Made by a program: the position numbers and the translations under genes
From: Doris montereyensis
Lineage: Eukaryota; Mollusca; Gastropoda; Nudibranchia; Dorididae
Direction: 5' to 3'
DNA length: 64,000 bases
NCBI GenBank assembly: GCA_037039925.1
Contig: JAXRKP010000936.1
Span: 28,501-92,500 of the forward strand
The notes under the pieces: generated by a model
What the model was told of the DNA's origin: nothing
Seen by the model: only the letters and a program-made list of their open reading frames with translations
Databases searched by the model: none
Shown: positions 47,401 to 56,015 of the stretch, in pieces
Numbering within the stretch: position 1 is the stretch's first letter
How the letters are laid out: every line of letters starts with the position of its first letter

Positions 47401-50400
47401 GTGTGGGAAGTTAAAGTAAAGTAAGTGCCATACTAGAGTTGAGTGTATAGTAATCTGGCAATGACTACTGTGTGGGAAGTTAAAGTAAAGTAAGTGCCAT
47501 ACTAGAGTTGAGTGTAGAGTAATCTGGCAATGACTACTGTGTGGGAAATAAAGTAAAGTAAAGTAAGTGCCATACTAGAGTAAGTAATCTGGCAATGACT
47601 ACTGTGTGGGAAGTTAAAGTAAAGTAAGTGCCATACTAGAGTTGAGTGAGTAATCTGGCAATGACTACTGTGTGGGAAGTTAAAGTAAAGTAAGTGCCAT
47701 ACTAGAGTTGAGTGTAGAGTAATCTGGCAATGACTACTGTGTGGGGTTAAAGTAAAGTAAAGTAAAGTAAGTGTAAGTGCCATACTAGAGTTGAGTGTAG
47801 AGTACTCTGGCAATAACTACTGTGTGGGAAGTTAAAGTAAAGTAAAGTAAGTGCCATACTAGAGTTGAGTGTAGAGTAATCTGGTAATGACTACTGTGTG
47901 GGAAATTAAAAGTAAAGTAAGTGCCATACTAGAGTTGAGTGTAGAGTAATCTGGCAATGACTAGAGTGACTAAAGTAAAAAGTAAAGTAAGTGCCATACT
48001 AGAGTTGAGTGGTAATGACTACTGTGTGGGAAGTTAAAGTAAAAGTAAAGTAAGTGCCATACTAGAGTTGAGTGTATAGTAATCTGGTAATGACTACTGT
48101 GTGGGAAGTTAAAGTAAAGTAAGTGCCATACTAGAGTTGAGTGTGAGTAATCACAATGACTAGTAAGTGCCATACTAGAGTTGAGTGTAATGAATCTGGC
48201 TGACTAAACTGTGTACCCATACTAGAGTTGAGTGTATAGTAATCACAATGACTACTGGGAAGTTAAAGTAAAGTAAGTGCCATACTAGAGTTGAGTGTAG
48301 AGTAATCTGGCAATGACTACTGTGTGGGAAGTTAAAGACAAAGTTAAAGTAAAGTAAGTGCCATACAGAGTTGAGTGTAGAGTAATCTGGTAATGACTAC
48401 TGAGTGGGAAGTTAAAGTAAAGTAAGTGCCATACTAGAGTTGAGTGTAAGTAATCTGGCAATGACTACTGTGTGGGAAGTTAAAGTAAAGTAAGTGCCAT
48501 ACTAGAGTTGAGTGTAATCTGGCAATGACTACTGTGTGGGAAGTTAAAGTAAAGTAAAGTAAGTGCCATACTAGAGTTGAGTGTATATATAATCTGGTAA
48601 TGACTACTGTGTGGGAAGTTGTGTGGGAAGTTAAAGTAAAGTAAGTGCCATACTAGAGTTGAGTGTATAGTAATCTGGCAATGACTACTGTGTGGGAAGT
48701 TAAAGTAAAGTAAGTAAGTGCCATACTAGAGTTGAGTGTATAGTAATCTGGTAATGACTACTGTGTGGGAAGTTAAAGTAAAGTAAAGTAAGTGCCATAC
48801 TAGAGTTGAGTGTATAGTAATCTGGTAATGACTACTGTGTGGGAAGTTAAAGTAAAGTAAGTGCTAGAGTTGAATGTATAGTAATCACTAGAGTTGAGTG
48901 TAGAGTTGAGTGTAGTAATCTGGTAATGACTACTGTGTGGGATGTTAAAGTAAAGTAAGTGCTATACTAGAGTTGAGTGTATAATAATCACAAACTGGCA
49001 ATGACTACTGTGGGAAGTTAAAGTAAAGTAAGTGCCATACTAGAGTTGAGTGTATAGTAATCTGGTAATGACTACTGTGTAGGAAGTTAAAGTAAAGTAA
49101 GTGCCATACTAGAGTTGAGTGTATAGTAATCTGGTAATGACTACTGTGTGGGAAGTTAAAGTAAAGTAAGTGCTATACTAGAGTTGAGTGTAGAGTAATC
49201 TGGCAATGACTACTGTGTGGGAAGTTAAAGTAAAGTAAGTGCCATACTAGAGTTGAGTGTATAGTAATCTGGGAATGACTACTGTGTGGGAAGTTAAAGT
49301 AAAGTAAGTGCCATACTAGAGTTGAGTGTAGAGTAATCTGGCAATGACTACTGTGTGGGAAGTTAAAGTAAAGTAAGTGCCATGCTAGAGTTGAGTGTAG
49401 AGTAATCTGGCAATGACTACTGTGTGGGAAGTTAAAGTAAAGTAAAGTAAGTGCCATACTAGAGTTGAGTGTATAGTAATTTGGTAATGACTACTGTGTG
49501 GGAAGTTAAAGTAAAGTAAAGTAAGTGCCATACTAGAGTTGAGTGTATAGTAATTTGGTAATGACTACTGTGTGGGGAAGTTAAAGTAAAAGTAAAGTAA
49601 GTGCCATACTAGAGTTGAGTGTATAGTAATTTGGCAATGACTACTGTGTGGGAAGTTAAAGTAAAGTAAAGTAAGTGCCATACTAGAGTTGAGTGTATAG
49701 TAATCTGGTAATGACTACTGTGTGGGAAGTTAAAGTAAAGTAAAGTAAGTGCCATACTAGAGTTGAGTGTATAGTAATCTGGTAATGACTACTGTGTGGG
49801 AAGTTAAAGTAAAGTAAGTGCCATACTAGAGTTGAGTGTAGAATAATCTGGTAATGACTACTGTGTGGGATGTTAAAGTAAAGTAAGTGCTATGCTAGAG
49901 TTGAGTGTATAGTAATTTGGCAATGACTACTGTGTGGGAAGTTAAAGTAAAGTAAGTGCCATACTAGAGTTGAGTGTATAGTAATCTGGTAATGACTACT
50001 GTGTGGGAAGTTAAAGTAAAGTAAGTGCTATACTAGAGTTGAGTGTAGAGTAATCTGGTAATGACTACTGTGTGGGAAGTTAAAGTAAAGTAAAGTAAGT
50101 GCCATGCACAGAGTTGACAAAGGGTAACCAGGAGTAGAGTTCTGATTATTCTAGGCATACAGCATAATGTGGTAGTTGACCATTGCTTTCCACGCCACCT
50201 CTACTTTCACCAAGTCTGAACAGGCCCGGCTACCCATTTTACTGCAGGGTTGAGAAACAGGAGGGCCAGAAAAATTTGCCCGGACTAGGAATCAAACTCG
50301 GGCCTCCTGCAAGGTAGTCACATGCTTTACCGACTAAGCTTCCAATGCCTCTAATCAGATGGGTATTTTAATTTTTTATTTTTTTATTAGTATTGTATTG

Positions 50401-50703
50401 TGATCTTGAATTTGTTTAAGGTTTTGTTTTATTCAATATCGCATTTAAAATTTTAGGGTTTTGCTCTTACTCTTGGAATGCTTGTACACAAATTTCTACA
50501 CAACTCAAGCTGATTATGAAATGGAATACTTGTGCACAAATTTCTACACACAACTCAAGCTGATTATGAAATGGAATGCTTTGTTATTGGCTCTCTCTTT
50601 GTTTCAGGTGCAGCATCCTTTAGTGAGTGACTATTTTGATTATTTTGATGGAGCGCAGTATATCATGAGACCAGCTATGAAACATATCTATCCCAAGGAT
50701 TAA
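37056..50703 (+). CDS. membrane-anchored YccV-like (HspQ/FBXO21-type) domain protein
   Basis: Seven coding exons are proposed: 37056-37195, 38677-38777, 40173-40277, 41476-41582 (see that entry for the doubt), 43648-43692, 44976-45086 and 50608-50703. This gives about 234 residues. Residues ~12-32 form a hydrophobic helix (GGVIFLLLLLAVPVQYYL), so the protein is probably anchored in a membrane. A basic/aromatic linker and an acidic patch (DNDVEVDEGE) follow. The C-terminal ~115 residues match the YccV-like fold of bacterial HspQ and of FBXO21: KYRVGQVIRHK, then WGYRGVIIGWD, YSILVDTRDR, YIPQENIE and YFDYFDGAQYI. No F-box is visible. YccV-like domains are known for hemimethylated-DNA binding or protein quality-control roles in bacteria; what this one does is unknown to me. 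The acceptor directly before the ATG (TTTCTTTTGCAG) implies an upstream non-coding exon that I could not place. Confidence 0.8.
37196..38676. other. intron 1 of the YccV-like gene
   Basis: AT-rich. A compound (TA)n/(TATG)n microsatellite is at 38393-38462. The minus-strand frames here (e.g. 38204-38509) are built on the TA run and are not genes. Confidence 0.6.
38677..38777 (+). CDS. YccV-like gene, coding exon 2
   Basis: Acceptor AATTTCAG, donor AAGG|GTGAGT. 101 bases. Encodes LLKSLHNFRFKYLSVSAW then QRWCANVFKSIYSWK, basic and tryptophan-rich. Frame continuous from exon 1; exits in phase 1. It is too short to appear as a long open frame. Confidence 0.8.
38818..39392 (+). mobile_element. SINE-B copy with an internal 41-bp tandem expansion
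   Basis: SINE-B has a tRNA-Ser/Leu-like head (ggtggccgagtgattaggct at about 38821) and a B-box-like gggttcaaatcc at about 38873. The body has ccttgggaaagacacttaac and ctgtccaggagatgattatt, and the end has actgggatgagctccggctc. The stretch cttgggaaagacacttaaca then caaaatgggtacaagcatta is repeated about nine times between 38912 and 39290; other SINE-B copies have it once. Confidence 0.85.
39741..39889 (+). repeat. dispersed repeat D copy (intron 2)
   Basis: gttagcgggtgctgctagta, cctacttctttccttttg, atctttcatcttgctgcttc, cttatggtggactgagtaaa and an A-rich tail. Confidence 0.65.
40013..40120 (+). repeat. dispersed repeat D copy, shortened
   Basis: gggcagttggcgggcgccac, ggtaggtcacacttctttcc and tgatggatgaggtaaatttc with an AAACAAAACAAA tail, ending about 50 bases before exon 3. 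Confidence 0.65.
40173..40277 (+). CDS. YccV-like gene, coding exon 3 (acidic linker)
   Basis: Acceptor TTTTTTACATTTCAG, donor GCCG|GTAAGT. Encodes DGKKFIILDNDVEVDEGE, then SPAEEVFQYKSPHGFFA plus one base of a glycine codon. Exits in phase 1. Confidence 0.85.
40278..41475. other. intron 3 of the YccV-like gene
   Basis: A gcgctttttgaagatgtctaag region (40515-40560), together with cataagccgctcctgaatgg and ctgggcgcattacaatttca near 40385-40430, resembles LINE 3' ends. A missing small exon may lie in this interval (see exon 4). Confidence 0.4.
41476..41582 (+). CDS. YccV-like gene, coding exon 4 (start of domain), 5' edge uncertain
   Basis: The strong acceptor TTTTTTTATCCAG ends at 41429, but using it in the domain frame (ELLNSCLFIRHSVNKG...) conflicts with the phase-1 exit of exon 3. 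The weaker acceptor CAACAAAG ending at 41475 restores the frame (glycine split G|GT, then AIKRPPDVKYRVGQV). Either the weak site is used, or a small exon of length 3n+2 between 40278 and 41416 is missing from my model and exon 4 starts at 41430. Donor GTG|GTAATG. Core motif: HKIWGYRGVIIGWD. Confidence 0.65.
41737..41866 (+). mobile_element. SINE-A head fragment, 3'-truncated
   Basis: From tggtagtccagaggtaaggt through gggttcgtgcccc to ggtccaggtaggtggatcga. Immediately followed by an M1 scrap (ggctgccaaccagtaagtca, about 41879-41945). Confidence 0.7.
41985..42334 (+). pseudogene. LINE C-terminal end fragment G with a ~120-bp tandem duplication
   Basis: Plus-strand SSPPINIFRKRLKTKLFRSA (about 41995-42055) is the usual last stretch of a non-LTR polymerase. 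The following ~120 bases (gacaaagctgttc, tttattgcta-like, gtgatgctccatgg) occur twice, starting at about 42032 and 42154. Ends with aaaatcaataaaaacc. Confidence 0.65.
42335..43080 (+). mobile_element. pogo-like MITE M3, left end missing
   Basis: Collinear with 57400-58416: tataaattgcccctctaaat, accacccttccttaccta, ggatcactggtttgtcactg and the right end ttctctgcttcccaagcacc then cactactg|TA. The LINE fragment G has replaced the left end. A C-run is at 42973. Confidence 0.7.
43083..43262 (+). mobile_element. MITE M4, partial copy
   Basis: Matches the interior of the 50791-51084 copy: aacacctttt, tccatggcacaagaaccaat and gatctagtttttgacacttg. Confidence 0.7.
43301..43452 (+). mobile_element. 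SINE-A, 5'-truncated copy
   Basis: aaaaggtcccgtatgcagat, tgtttacaaggccgaccggg, then catatcaaatcaaag. Confidence 0.75.
43648..43692 (+). CDS. YccV-like gene, coding exon 5
   Basis: A 45-base exon, APENWLDEMHPPDKW, between CCCATCTTTCAG and TGG|GTAAGT. Phase 0 at both ends. Confidence 0.85.
44166..44410 (+). mobile_element. SINE-B copy, plus strand (intron 5)
   Basis: tggtggcccagtggctaggt head, gggttggaatcctggcaatg B-box region, agagacacttaacatgcgtt, tgtccaggaagtgataatta and an actgggatatgctcaggctt end. Confidence 0.75.
44450..44714 (-). mobile_element. SINE-B copy, minus strand (intron 5)
   Basis: Inverted order: agccggagcttatcccgttt, acctcctggacagatcga, gtgcttgtacccatttgcac, aagtgtctttcccaaggaac, caactcgggacctcatgatc and tgctcggccaccgacgcca. 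With the plus copy just upstream it forms an inverted SINE pair. Confidence 0.8.
44976..45086 (+). CDS. YccV-like gene, coding exon 6
   Basis: A 111-base exon between GTACTAACCAG and GAG|GTAAGT, phase 0 at both ends. Encodes HWRKLPNYSILVDTRDR, then KEPQVTYIPQENIEVISQFE. The N(Y/F)x(I/V)LV(D/E) and Y.(A/P)QEN motifs are characteristic of YccV-like/FBXO21 domains. Confidence 0.88.
45147..45395 (+). mobile_element. SINE-C, full-length copy
   Basis: tRNA-like head gcactgatagctcagtgaat then agagcgtctgactg, B-box-like gagttgaattccc, body aaatgggtagctaggtctat, and end cactatgctgtatgccaagg then atcaggactctactcctg. Confidence 0.8.
45557..46040 (-). mobile_element. MITE M4, minus copy interrupted by M2
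   Basis: The left terminal repeat (aaccacggtaaaaatcacag) is diverged; the right one (acggtttgcgactttcacca then tcg) is clean at 46014-46037. The interior matches 50820-51050 in reverse (tattggttcttgtgccacag, ctagccccaatagga and aaaaggtgtta). The 175-bp M2 element sits at its TA at 45820. Confidence 0.75.
45822..45996. mobile_element. pogo-like MITE M2, copy 1, nested in M4
   Basis: Ends CAGTAGTCGCTGGCTAAACA and (reverse complement of the right end) CAGTAGTCGCTGGATAAAAG, flanked by TA at 45820 and 45997. The interior has gccctttgggcgcaggaata, gcataccgtgtgtttatgag and ttggtcagcagatgtaggcg. Too short to encode a transposase. Confidence 0.85.
46253..50100. repeat. ~69-bp satellite, about 55 units, in intron 6
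   Basis: The consensus unit joins aaagtaaagtaagtgccata, ctagagttgagtgtatagta, atctggcaatgactactgtg and tgggaagtt. Unit length varies through extra aaagt steps and through internal deletions, concentrated at 47940-48260 and 48850-49010. Variants tat/gag at position ~35 and ggc/ggt at ~46 are mixed along the array. Minus-strand frames here are artefacts. Confidence 0.97.
50105..50352 (-). mobile_element. SINE-C copy, minus strand
   Basis: Directly abuts the satellite: aggagtagagttctgattat, gcatacagcataatgtggta, aacaggcccggctacccatt, B-box complement aatcaaactcgggcctcctg, head complement accgactaagcttcc. Confidence 0.75.
50461..50580. repeat. two-copy ~53-bp direct repeat just upstream of exon 7
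   Basis: acaaatttctacacaactca and gctgattatgaaatggaat occur twice. The second copy ends about 30 bases before the exon 7 acceptor. Confidence 0.8.
50608..50703 (+). CDS. YccV-like gene, terminal coding exon 7
   Basis: Acceptor TTTGTTTCAG; encodes VQHPLVSDYFDYFDGAQYIM, then RPAMKHIYPKD and TAA. The HP.V..YF..F.G..Y end with a closing (Y)P.D is shared with FBXO21-type proteins. The exon lies about 5.5 kb past exon 6, behind the 69-bp satellite. Confidence 0.88.
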   Translation: MQHPLVSDYFDYFDGAQYIMRPAMKHIYPKD

Positions 50704-50790
50704 TGGTGTGCGTGGATGCAAGTGTTTTGTAAGAGTGGAAATACACGGCATGTGAAAAGTGGAAATGAAAATAGCATGTCATCAAGTTTA

Positions 50791-51084
50791 TATCGATGGT
50801 GAAAGTCGCAAACCGTGTAGGTCTACAATAAGTAACACCTTTTTTCTTGTTTCTTTAACATTAGGAATCCCCTATGCTTCGTCTAGTTAGGATTCCATGG
50901 CACAAGAACCAATAGAAACCCATATAATAATCATATGAGCTATCCGAGTATCCCTATTGGGTCTAGTTTTGACACTTGCAAAATGTCTGTGAAATTGGAT
51001 TAAAATGTGCAGCATCTTTTTCTTTGATCTTCTCAAAACATCCAAAATTGGATTTATAACGGTTTGCGACTTTCACCGTTGATA
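50791..51084 (+). mobile_element. MITE M4, full copy with ~24-bp inverted ends
   Basis: Left end tatcgatggtgaaagtcgca then aaccgt; the reverse complement of the right end is tatcaacggtgaaagtcgca then aaccgt. Interior aacacctttt, ggattccatggcacaagaac and gggtctagttttgacacttg. Located about 90 bases after the stop codon of the YccV-like gene. Confidence 0.85.
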
Positions 51085-51991
51085 TGCAGCTGTCTGTTTT
51101 ATACCTGTCTATCACAACATGGATCTGTCTATCTTTATAGAACATATTTTGTGTATATTTGTTTGATATATGAAAGAGTGAATAATTAATACAGCAATGA
51201 AGCGTCTAAATTTAAACCAAATGGTCTATAAGCAGTATGATTAAGGCATTATCTTTTGTTTCTTCTTTCAGATAAATAATTTTTTTTTTAAATCTATATG
51301 CATTGTTGTTTGAATTAGGCTCGTACAAATTCCTGGTAAAATGTCGTCATTTGGCATCAAAATGGCACTGTTAGTTCTTGTAAAGATGTGAAAGGAGTTA
51401 GAAATTTAAAATGAGGAAACCTTCATGCATCAACGGATATTTAATTTTTTAATACGGAATATTGTTTCCTTCTGTTTAATTATTTTGTGGATGTGGATAT
51501 TTTTTAATTTAATGTAATTCAAGTTTAAGGAATGTGAATTTTGGTACATTGTATCCTATTTTAGAAAAATGGCAACTATTTTGACGTTATTGGGTTAAAA
51601 AGGAGAATACCTTCATGCATCAATGTATTATTTTGTTAATATAGAAAATTATTTCCTTTTGTTTAAGTATGTTGTGGATGTGTATCTTTTTTAATTTGAT
51701 TTAACTAAACTTTTAGAAAAATATTTTTGTACCTTGTAAGTTGTATGTATCTTATTTTAAACAAATTTGCCGACTATTTAGACGTTACTGGGTGTAGAAA
51801 GTTCAGATTTGTTTTATGTTTGGTCTTGATTTTTTTCAGCTTAGCTTTTTTCTTTCCAAAAACACTTTTTCTCATTCATGTGCAAGTGTAAAGCATAATA
51901 TGTTGGCCAAGGTGAAAGAATTTGACATTTGATTTTGTATTTACTGATGTTTATTGTATTCTTCTTGCATTGAGATTTAAAATGTTATTGA

Positions 51992-51997
51992 AATAAA
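51992..51997 (+). promoter_or_regulatory. candidate polyadenylation signal AATAAA
   Basis: AATAAA in ttgaaataaagtcatag, about 1.29 kb after the stop codon, followed within 40 bases by T-rich sequence. Best candidate for the YccV-like gene; not proven. Confidence 0.5.
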
Positions 51998-52072
51998 GTC
52001 ATAGACTTATGTTTTAAACAAATGACTTGCCAGCTTGTTGCATTTATTTCAGCCTGTGGTTTTATTTATTAG

Positions 52073-52478
52073 TTAAAGTTAGCTGTACCCATACTTCATT
52101 TAGGTGCAAAAAGTTTCAGTTACCTGTACCCATATTTCATTTAAGTGCAGAAAGTTTCAGTCAATTATACCTGTACTTCATTTAGGTGCAAAAAGTTTCA
52201 GTCAGTTATAGTGCAAAAGTTTCCAGCTATACCCGTACGTTATTTATATACAAATAGTTTCAGTTTCAGTCAGCCATACCCGTACGTCATTTAGGTGCAA
52301 ATAGTTTCAGTTAGCTATACCCGTATGTTATTAAGTTGCAAAAAGTTTCAGTCAGCTATAGCTGTACGTCTCATTGGTAAAAAAGTTTCAGTCAGCTATA
52401 GCTGTACGCCTCATTGGTAAAAGGTTTCAGTCAGCTATAGCTGTACGTCTCATTGGTAAAAAGGTTTCAGTCAGCAGT
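52073..52478. repeat. tandem array of a ~40-bp unit, about ten copies
   Basis: Units share aaaagtttcagtcagctata and (cc/gc)(c/t)gtac(g/t)tcatt. Two subtypes follow each other: ...catttaggtgc in the left part and ...ctcattggtaa in the right part. Confidence 0.9.
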
Positions 52479-52544
52479 AGCCTATAGATAAACTGTGACA
52501 TTCCAGTGTCCCATCTTCAATCTAATCTTCTTCTAAAATGGGTT

Positions 52545-52860
52545 TTTGATTTGATATAATTTTACCTTTATCCATGACTAAGGTGTTCTAGGGGGTTTGG
52601 GTAAGATTTTTAATTTCTGCCTGGATTGCCCTGTAAACAGCCAAGGAGTCTTTAACATGTTCAGACTGTTGAGATCTGCACACAATACCTCCTTTTTATT
52701 GTCCGTCTCCGATGGGACTAGGTGTTGACCCACCTACCTGAACCAGGGGAGTAAGTTTTAGTAGAAAAAAAACTCGAAAAATGTTTCCTCCTGCCGGGGT
52801 TTGAACCCATGACCATTAGGTTGACAAGCTGACACCTTGCTTCTCGACTACTGAGTCCCA
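52545..52860 (-). mobile_element. SINE-A copy, minus strand
   Basis: ttttgatttgatataatttt tail, ggattgccctgtaaacagcc, tattgtccgtctccgatggg, acccacctacctgaaccagg, ggggtttgaacccatgacca and ctactgagtccca. Confidence 0.85.
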
Positions 52861-53691
52861 TCGAAAATGGTCAGGGTCCTTTGAGTTCTGAGAGAACTTT
52901 TGAAACATGGATCATCAGACTTACCTCCATCATGGGTTGACGAGAGGCTGGCTACGGAAACCTGCAGCTCAATGTCTTCAGCAATCAGGAGTCCCCATAA
53001 ATACTATTGGGCACCAAGAGACCTCTCAATGATTGTCCAAGCTTGATTGACCCAAAAGTTGCAGAGAGCACATCCCTTAGGCACAGTTTGCAGTAAGGTT
53101 GCTAAGAGTCCTGTTCAATGATTTATGATATCATTTATTGCCCGTTTCTCTTACTTAATGTTGCAGATCACGCAATGATTTAAACAAATCTTTGTTATGC
53201 GTCAAAGGGATATCTTCAAGGGCTCAGTACCTTGCTTGACAAAACTGAAGCTCTCGTAGTCTGCTTCAAGGTGATGGACAATGAAATATACATTAAAAAA
53301 TGTTTTTAATAAGTAATACAAGTATAGTATTACCCATTTCTTGAATCAAATCATAATATTTTCACATTTTAAGTATAATAACAATAAATAACACAATACA
53401 AACATTACAAATAAACAACAAGCTACGGAAGTTATTAATTTTATGAGCAGGTGGAACAGTTTCATGTCGGTTTTTTTTTATTGACAGGAGTCTTTGTTTA
53501 GAGTCATTACCTCAATGTTAAAGTAAAATTGGAAATAAAACCCCCCCCCCCCTCCCTCATGCCAAAAGATAACAACAAAACATAAAAAAGACAAAAACAA
53601 AGGCCCCAGAAGAAAATCCCCCATCCCCACTCCCACAATCCTCTCCCCCCCCCCCCTGCAAACCCCCATGAACAATGCACATGACTGAGTA
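52861..53691. other. unassigned sequence with poly-C/poly-A stretches
   Basis: Possible distant copy of repeat E at 52865-53050. C-runs at 53541 and 53648. No gene. Confidence 0.4.
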
Positions 53692-53847
53692 CAGTAGTCG
53701 TTGGATAAACGCACACACTTTGGGCGCAGGAAAAGCGTGCTGTTATGCATACCGTGTGTTTATGAGAACACTTATTTACATTAAAATTTTGGTCAGCAGA
53801 TTTAGGTGTGTGTGTATGCAGAGTGTGCTTTTATCCAGCGATTACTG
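53692..53847. mobile_element. pogo-like MITE M2, copy 2
   Basis: CAGTAGTCGTTGGATAAACG on the left; reverse complement of the right end is CAGTAATCGCTGGATAAAAG. TA at 53690 and 53848. The interior matches the nested copy at 45822-45996 (actttgggcgcaggaaaagc, gcataccgtgtgtttatgag). Confidence 0.85.
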
Positions 53848-54115
53848 TAATAGACATGGTATGTTGAGCACTAGAGTTATTGCTGACTCTGCAAGAGCAA
53901 AACCATAAAGGAATGTCAAAAGAGAAAACAATCAAAAACCAAAATTTTAAAAATCACAGCAATGTGTGTGTTCAGTTACACATGAAAACAGGTTAAAATT
54001 CTTCATCCTTTCAACTGTCATACAGCTAAAAAAAGATAAACGTCAGGACAACAAAAACAGAAAAGTGATACAGGACAAGACATCAATGTTTAAGTGTCAA
54101 ACTTTTTGTGAACAT
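53848..54115. other. unassigned AT-rich spacer
   Basis: Nothing recognised. Confidence 0.35.
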
Positions 54116-54404
54116 GCATTTGATTTGATTTTACCCACATCCACAACTAAAGTGATCTCAGGGTTTTGGTAGGATTTTTAATTTTGCTCTGTAAACCAGC
54201 AATGGGATCTTTAACTTGCACAGTGTTGTGGTGATCTGCACACGGGACCTCCTTTTTATCGTCCGTCTCTGATGGGACTAGGTGTCGATCCACCTACCTG
54301 GACCATGGGGGTAGATTGTTCTAAAACTAAAAAAAAACTTGAGGAAACTTTTCAAACATTTGGTGGGGCTTGAACTCGCGATCTTTTAGTTGAGAGCCCG
54401 ACAA
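54116..54404 (-). mobile_element. SINE-A copy, minus strand
   Basis: catttgatttgattttaccc, acgggacctcctttttatcg, atccacctacctggaccatg and gtggggcttgaactcgcgat. A minus-strand scrap of repeat D (gaagtaggacataccagcag) follows at 54425-54470. Confidence 0.85.
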
Positions 54405-54465
54405 AGTAAAAAGTTGAAAGAACAGAAGTAGGACATACCAGCAGCACCCATCAACCAACCACAGT

Positions 54466-54650
54466 TAATGGTAGAGATTCAAAGAAATTAAGGTGAAAAT
54501 GAAAGTCCATAGGTGCCATTCCGAGCTCACAAAAATACCGTTGCATTTTGCCGGACATGCTGACAATTTTTTGTTATCTAAATCTCATCTACCTTGAAGG
54601 AAGTTGATTCAAGTTAAATTATCAATGTTTTCTATTATATTATTATGGGC
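54466..54650 (+). mobile_element. MITE M1-related fragment
   Basis: gagattcaaagaaattaagg, ccataggtgccattccgagc and atcaatgttttct match the middle of M1 (1858-2010). Terminal repeats absent. Confidence 0.5.
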
Positions 54651-54907
54651 TGTTGTGCTTTAATTGTCACTAATATCACCTGTGTCACCTGTCTTGGCAT
54701 CATCATTAAAGATTCTTCTAGCCACCCTGCCACTTCCATGGACATCGTCACAAGCCCCTCCTCCCTTGAATCTGACTTTGAAATCATCCAATCACTTCAT
54801 CAATCTTGTATTCTAAATAGGAATATTAAGTAAAAGCAAGTAAAATTCCTTCATCAACCTTGTATTCTAAATAGAATAGTAAGTAAAAGTAAGCAAAATT
54901 CTTCAAG

Positions 54908-55186
54908 GCCGTTACAAACCATAGAGCTGGAGTTTATCCCAGTTTCATTAGTGTGAAGCTGAACAGGTGATAATGATAATAATTATCTCCTGACAGGACG
55001 CTACTAGTCTGATACAGGTGTTTACTCACAAGCTAGTGCTTGTACCCATTTGCACCTGGGTAGAGTGGGAGAAATGCTTGTTAAGTGTCTTTCTCAAGGA
55101 ACAAAACGTCGTATCTAGTGTTGCTAGGATTCAAACCCAGAACCTCATGATCCCCAGCCTAAGCACTTGACCATCGACGTCACACT
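54908..55186 (-). mobile_element. SINE-B copy, minus strand
   Basis: ccgttacaaaccatagagct, atctcctgacaggacgctac, agtgcttgtacccatttgca, cttgttaagtgtctttctca and acttgaccatcgacgtcaca (head complement). Confidence 0.8.
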
Positions 55187-55436
55187 AGTCACAGAGGTAT
55201 ATTTACTTCTTCTAATATGTTTGGTTAGCTCATTCATCGATCCATGACACTTCATTTTGGCAGGCAGGATATTTTTGTCATCTGTTTTCTTTCGTGTTTA
55301 TGCTTTGTAACCACACATACATGACTCATAACCAAATTAATATCTTCAGAATTCATACCCTGAGTGTTGTTAGGAATAGGACACCTGTATCTTTCCAAAT
55401 AGTAATAAGTTGAATCTTAGGAGGATACCCGTACTA

Positions 55437-55600
55437 TTAGTGGGTGGTTGGCGGGTGATGCTGGTGGTAGTGGTGCGGTAGGTCGTTTTTCTTTTCACTT
55501 GTTCACTCCTCTCTCTTTTATCTTGCTGTTTGCTCTTCTTAATCTTAATTCACCCAGACTCCTGAGATCACTGCACAAGGTGGATGGGTTAAGTTTCAAT
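55437..55600 (+). repeat. dispersed repeat D copy
   Basis: gtgggtggttggcgggtgat, tttatcttgctgtttgctct and gatcactgcacaaggtggat. Followed at 55625-55720 by about 2.5 tandem copies of a ~42-bp acctgtatctttccaaatgg unit. Confidence 0.6.
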
Positions 55601-55874
55601 GATCTTTATTGAAACTTAAAGCTGTATCTTTCCGAATGGTATCACGTTGAATTTTAGAATACCTGTATCTTTCCAAATGGTATCAAGTTAAATTTTAGAA
55701 TACCTGTATCTTTCCAAAAGTTGAGTCAATGTTTGTTCGCAATTCCTGTTTTTGTCCTGATGTCTTTGATGCCATTGTCATCTTTAAATATGACAAGAGC
55801 CTATCTAAACACGTTGAAATTGCTTACATCTAATTTCACTTAATTGCACATGCTTCAAATATAACAAGACAGGC

Positions 55875-56015
55875 ATTGCAATGGAATCTGCAGGGAAGAA
55901 GACACCAGGTAGGCTACAACACACTTGGAGAAGGAGTACAGAAAAGGACCGAAAGAGACTGGATGTCAGCTGAACGAGCTAAGAAAGATCTCCCAGGAGA
56001 AGGAGAGATGGCCTA
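55875..56015 (+). pseudogene. LINE C-terminal tail remnant
   Basis: Conceptual translation with frame changes gives GKKTPGRLQHTWRRSTEKDR then KRLDVS. This is the GRP..TWRR..EK..K style of the last residues of RTE/CR1-type polymerases. Only about 140 bases remain. Confidence 0.6.

Larger units (their letters stand above)
50704..51997 (+). other. probable 3' UTR of the YccV-like gene
   Basis: AT-rich sequence from the stop codon to an AATAAA at 51992. It contains the M4 element (50791-51084) and a two-copy related segment (tgcatcaacggatatttaat and tgcatcaatgtattattttg, near 51426 and 51614). The true end depends on which polyadenylation site is used. Confidence 0.5.

Noticed and set aside
46324..49457. 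Minus-strand frames repeating FPHSSHCQIT
   Set aside because: Translation of the 69-bp satellite, a multiple of three and stop-free in that frame; no start, splice or domain evidence.
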